NCBI GenBank assembly: GCA_024336345.1
Contig: JANFOG010000006.1
Coordinates: 1,550,001-1,614,000, forward strand
Length of the DNA: 64,000 nucleotides
Direction of reading: 5' to 3'
Origin: Mariannaea sp. PMI_226
Lineage: Eukaryota > Ascomycota > Sordariomycetes > Hypocreales > Nectriaceae
Below, in pieces: positions 44,472 to 56,540 of the stretch. A program made the translations under genes and the position numbers. Numbering within the stretch: the stretch's first letter is position 1; each line of letters opens with the position of its first letter. A model generated the notes under the pieces. That model was not told where the DNA came from and did not search any database. It saw only the letters and a program-made list of their open reading frames with translations.

Positions 44472-45236
44472 ATGTCGTCCTGGTACTCCAACCTCCTCAC
44501 CAAAACCTCCTCCCAAATCTCCAACCTCCGCTCGACCCTCCTCTCTGGCGAAGCAGATGGCGACACTGAAGATGACACCCACGTCTGCCGCGTCCTCCGC
44601 GGCTACTACGCAGAAAAAGGCCGACCCCTCCCCGCATGGCTTCCCCCGGACCCCAAGGGCGCTGCCCAGACGCCCCAGCCGCTGCTCGTGAACAACAACG
44701 TCGGCCAGCGCTACGGAAGCCTGGGCTCGATACCCCAGCAACCTGGCGGCGGCGGGCTCAGCAGCCTGTGGGATTCCAACGGCCCCGGGTCGGGACAACC
44801 GCCCACGACCCAAAGTCTTAGGGCCGGCAGAGCGTCCATGCCAAATGTCGGCAACGATATCCAGCGAAGGCCAGTACCGAAGACTTATAATACCGTCGGA
44901 AATGTGACGCAGGCGGCAGCAGCAGGCGGCGGTGGAGGAGCGGCAGGAGGAGGAATTGCAGGAGCCAGCTCTGCCCAGAACCTTTTGCGCCAACGTCTCT
45001 GGGGAGCTCGTACGACGAGCCCCTCTCAGCCAGCCAACAGCCAAGGACCGTTTGCGCCGCCCAGCGGAGGAGGGAACTATGAAGATCGTTTCGCCCCGGG
45101 AGGCATGTATGATAGCAGCGGCGGCGACAAGCCAGTCATGAGCGCCAATGCACCCTGGGCAGACGGCGGCGACGACTTTTCGGGACGACCGTCGCGGAGA
45201 CAGGGACTACCTTCTGGGCCGAGACAGTACAGATAA
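44472..45236 (+). CDS. MSO1: Mso1-type Sec1-binding protein
   Basis: Adapter of the exocytic SM protein Sec1 at sites of vesicle fusion. It is a single exon; the ATG at 44472 was chosen because it starts the conserved block (MSSWYSNLLTKTSSQISNLR, then DDTHVCRVLRGYYAEKGR), the Sec1-binding region. The protein is 254 residues. The rest is Gly-, Pro- and Ser-rich and probably disordered, with a poly-Ala/Gly stretch (AAAAGGGGGAAGGG). The frame is open 36 codons farther upstream, with another ATG at 44364; that part is untypical and probably leader. Confidence 0.85.
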   Translation: MSSWYSNLLTKTSSQISNLRSTLLSGEADGDTEDDTHVCRVLRGYYAEKGRPLPAWLPPDPKGAAQTPQPLLVNNNVGQRYGSLGSIPQQPGGGGLSSLWDSNGPGSGQPPTTQSLRAGRASMPNVGNDIQRRPVPKTYNTVGNVTQAAAAGGGGGAAGGGIAGASSAQNLLRQRLWGARTTSPSQPANSQGPFAPPSGGGNYEDRFAPGGMYDSSGGDKPVMSANAPWADGGDDFSGRPSRRQGLPSGPRQYR

Positions 45237-45903
45237 GAAAAGAAAAGAAAAACCCCCAATAGAGGAATTTTTGACCATAAGGGGAAATCTATCTGGGGAA
45301 GAAACGTAGGAGAAGAAAGCGATAATATTTATTTAATTTTTCTGTTGGTGATTGAATCACAGACACTGGTACCTTTACTTCTTCTCTTCTTCTCCAGGAC
45401 GTGGAACGTGGAATGAGGAAGCTAAGAAGAGTTAATCTTATGTGTATTTTTTCATGTGTTTCATTATCATGTCTTCCTGGGCTGGTGTTTCCCTCTCTAT
45501 GTTTAGTCGAGCTGAGATAACTCGACTCGGGCACTTTAGAACCGGCGTAATACCTGGAATTCTGACATCATGACTTAACTTTGCATCACTGAAACCAAAA
45601 GACGTTCTGAAACAACGGGTGTTGAAGTCACGAGAAAAATCCGAGTTTCATTGAGATCATTGACCAAATAATGTCCCAATCAATAGACATGAAAGTGAGC
45701 GTGGAAAAAGGACAATAATTCCCCATCGTTTGCTCTCATATAAGAACCGAAAACTCCATGCTCCCTACAAGATCAAGGTCCTCCCAACGCCAGCCAGTAG
45801 AATAAAAAGATACAAAAACACGTAATACATAATATAATCCGACATCTAACATCTTGAAACATGAAACCCTTCCCCCTCTCAGGCATGTAGGGTGCTCGAT
45901 GTA
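45237..45903. other. Convergent 3' region MSO1/GYP7
   Basis: Shared 3' flank with an AAAAG run directly after the MSO1 stop. No gene was seen. Confidence 0.55.
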
Positions 45904-48621
45904 TCACTTAGAGGGCATCCCGTCGCCCTGCTGAGCTACAGCCGTTCTCGGTAGAACCTCCACTTCTTTACTCAACAACTTACGTAGCTCGGGTGTGATG
46001 ACTCTTGGCTTCTCTTTCTCAGGTGTGGTGGCAGCGCCTTTGCCCTTATTGGGCGACTGCGACGAACCAGTACCAACGGATGACGACGACGGTACCCTTT
46101 GGTGGCCAACGGGTAAAGGAAAGTTTTGCTTCTTGTCCACTGCCTCAACGAGGCGCTGGAAGCGTTTGAAAAGAGCCTCTGCACGAATGAGAGTCGATTC
46201 CAGGTCGATAGTGTTTGAAAGCTCGTTGACTGATCTTGATGTTAGAGACATAATGCTCTCCTGGAGAAAAAAAGAAAGGGTATTTGGGGGGCTTTTCAAC
46301 ATACCGTATTTGAGCACCTCGTCAAAGTGCTTCAGATGTTCCATGATAACATCCCGATGCTTCTCCAAGATAGCGAGCGCAACGAACAAGTGAAAGTTGG
46401 CGCTCAAGTGGTCCGTCCACAATCCTTCCCACAAGCGAAGCACATCCATCCATACAAACTCTCGCTTGTACCACACAAGAATCATGCGGAAGAAAAAGAA
46501 GAAGTTGGTGCTATCCGCCGTCTCCAAATGATTCCACAGCTTCGGGTCCATAAATTGGACAAGTTGATTGAGTGTCAGAAGCTGGCTGCGCATGCCGGAC
46601 TGGTCGCGCAGGAAGTTACGCTCCATGCGCTCCATGAACTTCTGAAATCCCCAAAAAGCGACAGCGTCGTCCTGCATCACTGCGTAAATAGGAGCCAGGA
46701 GGTCAGACATGCCCTGGACGTAGCCAAGATCCTTGTTGTACTCGTTGTATGTAAGGAGCATCTCCTTCATCTGCTCAAGATGCACGTTGGTGCCCACTTC
46801 AGCAAATGGGGAGTTAGGATCCGGATGGGGAATGTCTTCGCCCATGAAAATGGGGACATTCCGATCAGTTCGGTGGACATCCTTCTCTGAAGCTCGGAAT
46901 TAGTTGGGGATACGAGGGTTGTCATGGGATCAAATGTAGTCTTACCGATGCGTCCCTTTTGCTCTCTCCACCACTCGCCCGTCTCGCCATCTCCGCCCTC
47001 TCCATCTAACCTCTCCCACCAGGCCAGCTTTAGCCTATAGTATGAATCCCTCAACGACGCAATCTGCGCTTTTCTATCGTCCAAGGTGCTGTACCAGTCA
47101 TAGACTCCGAGAAGATACAGCCACGCCTCCTTGCGCACTCCATCCTCAGGGTCCAAGCCCCCATGGAAGATGCGTTCCTTGACCTCGTCGACAGTTACCG
47201 AGAGTCGGCCAGTCTGAGCATCGAAAAAGGTGTCCCACTCTTTCATCGTCAACGTCTTCCTGCGCTCCTCGAGCGACAGAGAACTTGTACCCTCAAGGAG
47301 TTCGAACTCGCCAACGTCCGTGTCCTCGAGCTCTAAAACATCATGCGCAGACCAGATCCTCTGTCGCTTGTCCCGTTCACTCTGCTCTTGGATACCCATA
47401 GCCCATCGAGCAAGGTAAATGCGGGCACTGTCGAACTCATCCTGAAGAGTCTGAACCTCGGGGTTCTTAAGCAGCCGTCGAACCTGGGGTGGGAGATTGG
47501 GGTTTTCGACGAGATCCTGGGCAGCTCTCCTGGTAAAAGTGGTGACTTTGCTGAACTTCTCCATGATATTCCATCCGGCCTCCTTGACGAACTTAACAAA
47601 GGGGTCCATCTGGGCGTCTGGACGGCTTGGCCCTCCAGCTGCATTGGCTCGCACGCCGGATGAGCTATCCTGACGGCCAATTTGTGAGGGGCCTGAGGTA
47701 AGTTTATGCCCGAACGCCTCAATATCTTCCTTACTTGGCTCGATTAGGTAGATGTTTGGCTCAGCACCAGATCTCTCCACTTTCACATATCGGCGCAGCC
47801 AGCGAATGACCTCATCTCCACCCCAGAACATCTGACCGTCTGAGCCAAATGGGTCGAACGTATCGCGCGCAATCTTCTTCTTCTGCAGGATAGTGCTCTG
47901 ACACTCATTGTCGTGGAAGAACAATGCAGGGAAGCTATCGCCAGCGCGGGAATTGATAATCACGGATCCGTACCACCATCCCAAGCTAGGCGGTCGAATA
48001 AGTAACGAGTAGATGGCGCTGACCGGAATAGCGAAGGCGTAACCACCCACAGAGCCGACATGGGTGGTCACGGTTGGAGGCGGAGGCACGAGATAGGACT
48101 GCTTGGGCGGAGAGTCGCCATCGCAAAGGTCGACCTTGACATAAACGTTCGCGGCGTCTCCGAGGGCCGACTCTGGAACCCAGGCAAGCAGCAAGTCAGA
48201 AGAGGCGATGGATTGGGATTCATCATTGGCGGATGAAGAAGTCAAGCGACGACCACGCTGCTGAAGGAGAGCAATGTAGCCGGGAATGTTGTCTCTGGCA
48301 GAGGGCGTGGGGTGGACGTAGACCTAAGAAAAAATTCTTCTGTCAACAAAATCATGTCATGGTTGAAAGGTCACGGTGAGGTATGAGGTATGAGGTAGGA
48401 GGGGGATGTTGCGAGAACGCATGGGGCTTCGAATGACGAAATGATAGCTAGCTTACCTTGCTCTTAGAAAACAAAAGCTTTACACCTCTACCAGTTTCTG
48501 TGTGCGTGATGGTATTGTATTCGCCCTCCTCATCGTCGCTGAGCGCATAGAAGCTGTTCGATGGGGATACCGACCGTGGCGGCTGCGGGGCATTGTCTTT
48601 AGGACCCGATTCCAAAGGCAT
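45904..48621 (-). CDS. GYP7: Rab GTPase-activating protein Gyp7 (TBC domain)
   Basis: GAP for Ypt7-type Rabs in vacuole fusion. Exons are 48621-48457, 48323-46946, 46886-46305 and 46229-45904. The introns (133, 59, 75 nt; donors GTAAGC, GTAAGA, GTATGT) all close in frame and give 816 residues. The N-terminal part holds the Rab-binding region (SAIYSLLIRPPSLGWWYGSV). The TBC domain starts near RIFHGGLDPEDGVRKEAW and LYLLGVYDW. The arginine finger is in EKDVHRTDR (Arg520) and the glutamine finger is in YVQGM (Gln572), so both catalytic residues are intact. The tail is Ser/Pro/Lys-rich. The exon-1 ATG is the first in the frame after the leader. Confidence 0.95.
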
Positions 48622-50334
48622 GGCTATGGCTGGTTGAATGTAAGAGGTGAGGTGAGGTGAGGTGGGCGGGGCGGGGCAGAGAGCTTAGGAACGGAGACGT
48701 GCAAACGAGCCCGGGCTTGAAAATCCCCAGCAGGAAGGGAGACCGTGAATGTCAAGGTCGCAGAGGTTCTGGTGAAGGGCGTATCATGTGTAGGCAGATG
48801 GGTGGTGGTCGTTTTTGTGTTCTTGTGATGATGGGTGATGGGTGAGGGAGGGAACATGTGATTTGGCAGCCTGGAAGCTGTAGTTGACTATGATGACGAA
48901 CTTGTCTTGCCCCGCCACAGAGCTCGCCGCCGCCACTGATGAAAAGCAAGCAAGCAAGCAAGTTCGCTAACAATAAATAAACGAATACTTTTTTTTCCCT
49001 TTTTTAATTTTTTATCTTTTTGAGATGGGAAAGTCATAAGAAATTGATCTGGAGATGCCAATATTCCAATTTATTATTATTACATATCTCACAAAAAACA
49101 ATCTACTTATATATTGTCTACGATTTAGTTCATTGACATATGTTTGAATCTCTGCAGTGACTAGACATGTTCAACTGACAGTCCTGCAGGTACCTGCTTA
49201 CCCTTGCCAGGTGGGTAGAAAGCGTCGGGTATTAGAGGTATGTACAGGACCTAAACATCCACTCGCTGATGAGGGAGTTATTAGATGGAACCCATCAAGC
49301 TGGTCTCTTGGTAAACAGCTATTCGACTTATAAGTCAATGCATCAGGCCGAGAAATACTTATCGTCAGTGGCCTATTCTGCACACCCTATCTACAGATAA
49401 AACGCATTCCTGTCGCTCGCAACAATAGGTACCTATTGCACGCGGCCCCAAAGTCCGATCTTCGTCCATGCACTTCATACTACCTATGCAAGCAAGCGTG
49501 CGTCGTCAGAGCTGACGTCTCGCACAGACGAGGCCGCCTCTAGTTTTGTTCACGCCACGAGGCCCACACGTCGCCAGTGACGTAGGCCTTTGGGAAAAAA
49601 GTAACTACATATAGTACGCTTGGTACGCACATGCTCCGCGGAGCCATTGAGCTCTCCAGATGTCAGATGTGGATTAAGCATAAAACAAAAGCAAACAACA
49701 AGATCATCGTCCAAGTGTACTGGATTAGCGTCAAGGACAAGTACTGTACGTCCTGCCTAAACGAGAGCCAGCCTTTATTTCAAGGTAGGTGGTAGGCGTG
49801 TTGCGACGCGAAAATTCATTATTGGACAACTCGAGGATCCAAATACCCTCCAATCACGCCCGGCGACATGCTGTTTGCTTTCTGATGAAATAGTTATAGT
49901 CATTAATCCACTATTAGTCGGGTTCTATTAGAGAAACGACCCTTCTCATACCCTATAAGTACCTGTGCAAAAAAAGAGTTGTTTTTGTATCAAAGCTCTT
50001 GGCCACCCATGTCTATGGTAACCCGGCGTATGCAAACTCCCGCTCCAATGACTTGCCCAAAGAAAGACGAAAACAAAGCAATAGTGATACGCCTACGCTC
50101 TTTGCCGCCCCATCCCATTTTAAAAGGTATAATGCAATGAACCCTTGATACCATGAATGCCACGCTCCACAGCTTAGTAAAGCTATCCAACCGCATCATT
50201 GTCAACATGATAAAAAGAGGGAATTATCCTTCTAGAAAATTTGGGTGCGACTAGCTGGTGAAAGGGGAAGGTGTATGCGGATCGTATTCGTCGTATGATA
50301 CGTTTCTCGTTCCTTTTATTTGCAATCCTGTTGC
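48622..50334. other. Intergenic region, 1.7 kb
   Basis: Promoter of GYP7 with a GAGGT pentamer run (48643-48664) and an AAGC tetramer run (48945-48962), then AT-rich DNA (48990-49110) and plain non-coding DNA up to the 3' end of the PAP2 gene. No RNA gene or transposon relic was recognised. Confidence 0.5.
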
Positions 50335-51740
50335 TCAAACGTCCTCGCCAAGAAGGTTGGTCTGGAACTCGGGCTCGACAGCCGTCTCAGGGTCTGTATA
50401 ATTGACAGGCTTGTGGATACGGCAGAGGCACAAGAAATAATCCTCAACAACACAAAGGTTAAGGAGAATACCGTTTCCGTACCAGGCGAGAGCGCAGACA
50501 CAGGCGCCTGCGACCGCATCTAGAATGAAGTGGTTGGCAGTGGCGACGATGGCAGTGAGGATGAGAGTAGGATAAGCTAAACCAAGGCAAACAATCGCGA
50601 TTCGCTTCCATGAGCCAGCACGGAGACCGGTAACAGGGAGAGTCGCAATGGTAAGGCCAACGAGGAGGGAGTAACCAAAGTGAAGAGATGGCATAGCAGC
50701 TGTGCAGTATTCTGTTAGCATCCGTGCCGTGAAAATGAAAGTGAATTCACGATTGAACTGACCATACTGATTGCAGAACCGGTTAGTCGTCCATACACTG
50801 CTCTCACCATTACCGCTGTGGACAGAGTCGACGAAGCCAAAACTCTTCGCCTCAGCGGCATCGGGGCCGTCGTAGCCTGGGTCGCTCAGCAGGCGAGGGG
50901 GCATGCAAGGCCAGATCGTGAATATGATAAAGGCGATCAAGTTGCAAGTAGCCATTGTCCGTCGCCTTGCTTCATACAGGGCGGGCCCAGCAGCGATGTT
51001 GTCGGTATGGATACGGCCCGCGAGGACACGGCGCTTGCGAGTAGTCGTGAGATAGTATAGTACGACGAGGAAAAGGATAGTTCCCGGGATATGAATGAAG
51101 GAATAGATACGGTTGATCCAGTGGAGGATATCGGGGTGAGCGAGGAACCATTTCTGGATTGGAAGCTCCCAAAAGATGTGAAACGTTTGTTCAATATGGA
51201 TGACTTGGAGGGCGTGACGGCGAGCGACGTTCACGGTGCCCTCAACAAGAGTCAGCGCAGTGACTGCACGGCCAACCTGATAGACCTATTGTGAGAAACC
51301 AACAGTTAGTAACAGTACCGATTACACAACCCAAACATAAGTTGGCAGAATTATATTAATCCGCTTTCCGGACTTACCCAATAGAGGAGAAACCAGTACC
51401 AACACTCAACGAGGAAAGGAAACCTCTGGAGAATACGGCTCAGAAGGCGATCCTGGAAGACCGCGGTATTGGGAGTTGTGATAATGCGCTTGTAGCCAAA
51501 AAGCTGTAGCTTGCGTCGGCGAAGTGTCGGCTGCTCATAAGGGGCTAAAGTCGGTGATGAGCTGTAGCCGCTCATGAGGCTGTCGCTAGAGTGCTTGCGG
51601 CCGAAGTCATCGCTACGCTTGTTGTTGGTCCAACTTGCAATGCTCTTTGACATGCTGTAGTCCTTGTTGCGGTTAAAGAAAGCACCCCCAAAGAGAAGGC
51701 TAACCACGACGAGGGGCTCGAGAACGGCACCCAACCCCAT
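50335..51740 (-). CDS. PAP2/Aur1-like integral membrane phosphatase or transferase
   Basis: Integral membrane protein of the PAP2 superfamily, of the type that includes inositol phosphorylceramide synthases; the substrate is not shown. Exon 1 is 51740-51378 and exon 2 is 51285-50335, with a 92-nt intron (donor GTAAGT, acceptor ATAG), giving 437 residues. The catalytic C2-like motif is AMPSLHFGYS and the C3-like motif is ATANHFILDAVAG (His and Asp). Both keep the PAP2 histidines and aspartate. Around them are at least five membrane spans (VLEPLVVVSLLFGG, FLVVLYYL, CNLIAFIIFTIWP, LLVGLTIATLP, LILTAIVATA). It is shorter than true Aur1, so it is more likely a relative than the IPC synthase itself. 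Confidence 0.85.
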
Positions 51741-52099
51741 GTTGAATAATGTTGTTGGTGGTGGTTGTTCGGCTCAAAATGTTCGTTCAAGGGAACGGCG
51801 AGGTAGTCGCCCAAGCAGGTCGGTCCCACGAAAGAAAGAAGAGGACGGCGAGGGTAGATAAGACTCGGGCCAGGGAGAGGTCGAAAGAGGAGGAAGGAGT
51901 AAAAAGGAAAAGGAAGAGGAAGTAGTATTTGTTTATATGTATAAGCAGAGTGGGTAGGATAAGTTAGAAGGTAGAAAGGGAGGGACTGGAAGGTATATAA
52001 TAGGTTTTCCTTTTAGGAAAAGAGCTGGCGGGAGCGAGAGGAGGAATCACTTATTTAGGGAAAGAGAGGGGAAAATAGGAACTAGTAAAGAGGAGGGAC

Positions 52100-52123
52100 T
52101 ATTATTATTATTATTATTATTAT
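52100..52123. repeat. (ATT)n microsatellite
   Basis: Eight tandem copies of ATT follow an A/G-rich promoter stretch. Confidence 0.85.
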
Positions 52124-53305
52124 GATTATTGTGGTGGCTGACGAGTCAATGGAGATAACAAGATGTTGACGGGAGATGTAAGATGTGAGATCGAGGTCAA
52201 GTGAGTTCAAGGATGGAAGGCGAGGGGGGGGGGAGGGAAAGAGAAGAGGAAGGATGTTTGAAGGATGCTCAGGCAGCTCAACTGATGAACCAGAGCGAAA
52301 GCATTTCGGAGGAACAGAAAGGCCAAGGCCGTTCGGTGTACACTCAAAGTATACGGACACCTAAAGTGCCTAGTTTGTGTGGGATGTTCAGACAAAAAAA
52401 ACGTGTTGGTGCATTTTCATGAAGCATCACTAGAAACCTGGAATATCCACCCATCCACCCACCCGCTGGGCTGGATACCTACGTCGTCGACTCCCCGTCA
52501 CCTGTCACCCGATGCCAGGCTAGTCCCAGGTAGGGAGGGCCCTGTTCTGTCGCCACTAAAAACAGCTACCCCAGACAGAGAAATCCACCGTAGCGCAACT
52601 CACGCCAGCGCTACCCGTACAGTTCCATCCGCGCAGCTCGGCGGCATGTCCATGGACACTCGGTACTCCGTGACTCCCGGCATACAGCGGCAAGGCGGCT
52701 GCTCGTCAGCACACAGTGCTATACACGTATTTGGAATTTAGAGTGAAGAGACAGGCGGGGCTGGTACATTCAACACAATCATGTACAGACTAGATGCTAT
52801 GTATTTTCTTTGTTTGGACCTCTTGGCATCCCAGCGTGCCTGACGGGCCGCTCGTATTGTGGTGGATGAAGAATGAAATATGAATTAGGGACGTCATAGA
52901 CAAAATGTTCAGGAACACATGCTGCGTGCCTTGGGATCCAGGTCCTTGGCGTGCGGGCCGTAATTATACATTTGACGGAGTACGAAGGAGGAGGCTATTT
53001 ACTGTCAGGTGGGAACCGCCAAGACGAAGACAGGCGAGACAGGTGCCGATGGGGGGAAAGGGTGGGCTAAAAGTACAAGGAGGGAGTGTTTGAGGATTGG
53101 AGAAATGGAGGGGTGGAAGGGTCGGTTCAAATCCCTACAATCTTCTCTACTACGTGCCCAAGAGGAAAATGTGACGTTTGTCCTCTCTCGGGCTTCTTCA
53201 GCTTTGGCCCTGACCTCGAATTTCAGCACTGACTTCAGCACTGCGGGGCATCGATTGATTCACGGCGGAACCAAGCCACTTACACCATTATCGACGATAA
53301 ACACA

Positions 53306-53342
53306 GGGGAGGGGAGGGGGAGGAGGAAGGGGGGGGGGGGGG
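53306..53342 (+). repeat. G-rich tract with potential G-quadruplex
   Basis: Several runs of four or more G separated by single A or AGGA units end in a run of 14 G. This satisfies the usual G4 pattern. Run lengths like this also tend to be assembly-error spots. Confidence 0.7.
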
Positions 53343-55398
53343 TGGTTGGTGGTTGACTATCAGTAACCAGATGGACACCTACATTACAAAGCGGAAGAAA
53401 GAAGCTGCATGGTGGTTAGCCCTGAATGAGCATACAGAAACGTCTCTCCTTCTATCACCATCTTCAATTTTTTTTTTGGGCTTACCCCCCCCGTTCCCAC
53501 AAATTCCCTTTGTCGTCCATGTTGGGCTCTATTCCTCCGCGTTATGCGCCAAAGTTGCACATGTTCGTTGTACATGTTCGTTGTGCCTAATCCCCCATAG
53601 ATAGTATATCATATCAATACTGCTGCGTTAGGCAGATAAAAAAAAAGGCGTACTGGATAATCGGCACAAAGCTCTCTATCTAACTACCAGGCTTCGGATT
53701 AGCCAAAGCTATTCCAGGGGGGGATCATCGTCCACGTAGGAAGGGCCTTGAGTTATGGTGTTGTTTTACCATGGTCATCATTCTGTTCCCTACACTCATC
53801 GTTCGATTCTCATCCATGCCGGAGGCATTTGCTGGAGACCTGCTCGTCCTGTTATGTATTAGGCGACCGATTCTCACCCTTGCTTTTATACAACCATCCG
53901 TGGATGCCGTTGTCTGGTGCCTTGAGCAAAAAGATTCCAACCCAATATAGCTATCTTCGAACAGTTGGCGGTATGTCAAGCTGATTTTTCTGACCAGCAG
54001 CAAGATCATTTTCTTCCGATGCCTCCGGGATCCTGTACAGATTGCGACATTATCATGCAACGCTAAGTCTTTCGGACAACCCCCCAGCAGCAGCCGGCTC
54101 CGGCCAACGGAAATACGGACTCGATACCCAGTCCGGGCGGGAGTTGCAGGGGTCATTGTTCCGAGTGCTCCGATATTGATGATGATTTTTTTTTTTTTTT
54201 GGCACTGTAACTTTATCAAGTTTTGTAAGAATCGGGGAATTTATTTCTTCTTTTTTAGCATATTGTGCATATTGGTGATTTGATGACCAGGATCCATATC
54301 CCAGTGCCCGTAATCGTCCACAGTTGTCCGCATCCATGCTTTTAGCTCGGGGTCAAACGGGGCCTTCGGCAGCCAGTGACGATCCAGCCCTACTTACTTA
54401 CACGCATTTCGCCAAAAGAGGACAAATGCTTATTGAGGCTGCCTCGATGTACCACACAGATACTGGAGTGGGATGGGATGCACTACTGTGTATGTACTGT
54501 CGCATGTCCATGTACCTAGTAATTCCCGGCCTTTTGCATCTTCTAACCAACCACCTCTAGCTCACCTAACGGAGTCGAAATCATTTCAGACAAGACTATT
54601 GGTGAAAGTCTGCTGAACAATATCCGCCTTGCATCGGATCGATCATCTCGTACTCCGGAGTCTACTGGTAATCATGGTGGGAACTTGGATGATCGTCGCA
54701 TGGTAGTGTTGTCAGCGTCCTACCATAACTACTCACGTGGACTGATAACGTAACAAACGACCATGTATATGCAACAGTACGACCGGCACCAGTCGTCCAC
54801 AAAGCTCATCACTTCCTCTAGTCTGCCTGTTGTACTCGTACTCCTTTTGACTATTTACAGGTCGCTCCGTGTGTTCGGCTGTCGTGTGCCTTTCCCATTT
54901 GTAGCATCCTGCAGAAATGCAACCTATAGCATCTCCCTTGCCACAGCTAGCGAGACTGGGCTCTAGTCCTAGTTACGTCACCACTCAAAACCGCCCATGA
55001 CAGTTCATCAGCTCTTCTATGATGCCTAAGAACCAAGAGACCTTAGAACTTTTGCTCAAGGCAGAGTACGTATGAATTACTTGGTCTTAGGGCTTGGTTG
55101 CTGGGAAATGGTTGGTGTCGCGTGGGCACAAGCCGGATCCGGCTCGACAGCCAAGAAAAAAAAACCCCCATGTGACTAATAATTGTTCACTCAAACTTGA
55201 TATCACAAGGTAAATTAGCATAGACTGTTATACCGCATGTCCCCCCCTCCCCTGGTAACCAAAGACGGGTACCATTGATTCGCCAGTTGCTACTGGGACA
55301 TTCACGGATACACAACCGAGGTTTGTCCTAACCCAGATCCGCTCGTGGCGAGGCCACTCTTCTCGCTCTTCGGAGGGGCGGCGAAGGCGCGAAGACGA

Positions 55399-55417
55399 GG
55401 AGGGGAGGGGGGGGGGG
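55399..55417 (+). repeat. Second G-rich tract
   Basis: GAGG-AGGGG-A followed by a run of 11 G. The G4 pattern is met only if the long run is split in the fold. Confidence 0.55.
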
Positions 55418-56540
55418 TAAGAGACCCAACACCATCCGAGACATCCGGAGATCTTCTTAGCTATGAGGACAACAACAGGAGTCCCCCTCATACTCCTTGC
55501 GGTATGTTCCAACTCACCGCCTTGGATCTTCACCATCCCAGGCGGAGTTTGGTCCTTGATGCTAGCCACAGGTTTGGGTTCCTCCTCGCATCTCATGTTG
55601 TTGTACGCGCAAGGCAATTCAAAGGGAACCACCTAGAGCCTCTTATGACCTTTCACCTCTTACCAACCTCTCTCAGCCTTACGCAACAATCTTGAACCTT
55701 ATCTAGAAACTACCGCCACAATGATGATTACGCGGGACTCTGCCCCTTTGGGAGGGGAGAGGGAACGGAGAATAAGTCACCTTATCCAACGCTTGTATAC
55801 ACGTATCCTGCAGGACTGTCTAAACTCCGCGTCATTACTTGCCTGCCTGTCCATGTAGCATTTACAGTACTGTAATATGGAGGAGAACTGTTCTGTATGT
55901 CAGAAATAATTTCCTTGCGTCCGCGATATCAACTTACATAAGTCTCCTGACAAATCACGTTGCAGATTTGTAATGTTTACACCGTCTATCCCTGGGCAAC
56001 GGCAATAGCTCTGCGGTGCTGTTCGCAATGAGGCCAGAGTGGTGAAGTCAGAATGGTGAACCGCTAACCAACCACCACCTCAGCAGTTTCTGAAATGATA
56101 ATCATACCCAGCTATCTAAAGAGCTGGGTTGGGTTGCCTTATTGAGTAGGGAGCTGTTTCTAGTACCCTATAAACCACCCATATTAGGATCTAGTGGTTA
56201 CGATGGTTCACTCAACTACTTCAAGTTCTGGTAAACTGAAGGACACTACAATAGACTGTTGTAATCTGGATTTGATACTACTAAATTAGAAAGGCTATCT
56301 CGAATAAGCTATCCCATCTGTAATAGCCAGCCAGGAATCTTTTTTGCCATGGAACCAGTAACTCCTTTTTCAATACTATATGGAACTGGCCTCTCATGTC
56401 CATAAGGAGGCGACTGCCAACGCCGAGAATCCGTATTCTCTTTTTAATTCGATTTCAAAAGTGGGTTTTCAACTTGCCGAGATCCCAAAAATGCAACATA
56501 GCCAATCCGTTGATAACGCCGTGTCCCAGGTTTAAATGTT

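Larger units (their letters stand above)
51741..56540. other. Gene-poor region, 4.8 kb
   Basis: This is the longest gap. I could not support a protein or RNA gene; the frames present (up to 164 codons) have no recognisable content and many begin at non-ATG codons. It contains simple repeats and two G-rich tracts, listed separately. The left 300 bp carry the PAP2-gene promoter, A/G-rich. The right end holds the 3' flank of the BRCT gene. Confidence 0.5.

Noticed and set aside
52379..52741. 120-codon plus-strand frame in the gene-poor gap
   Set aside because: Its composition is typical of random frames in GC-rich DNA, and there are no splice partners.
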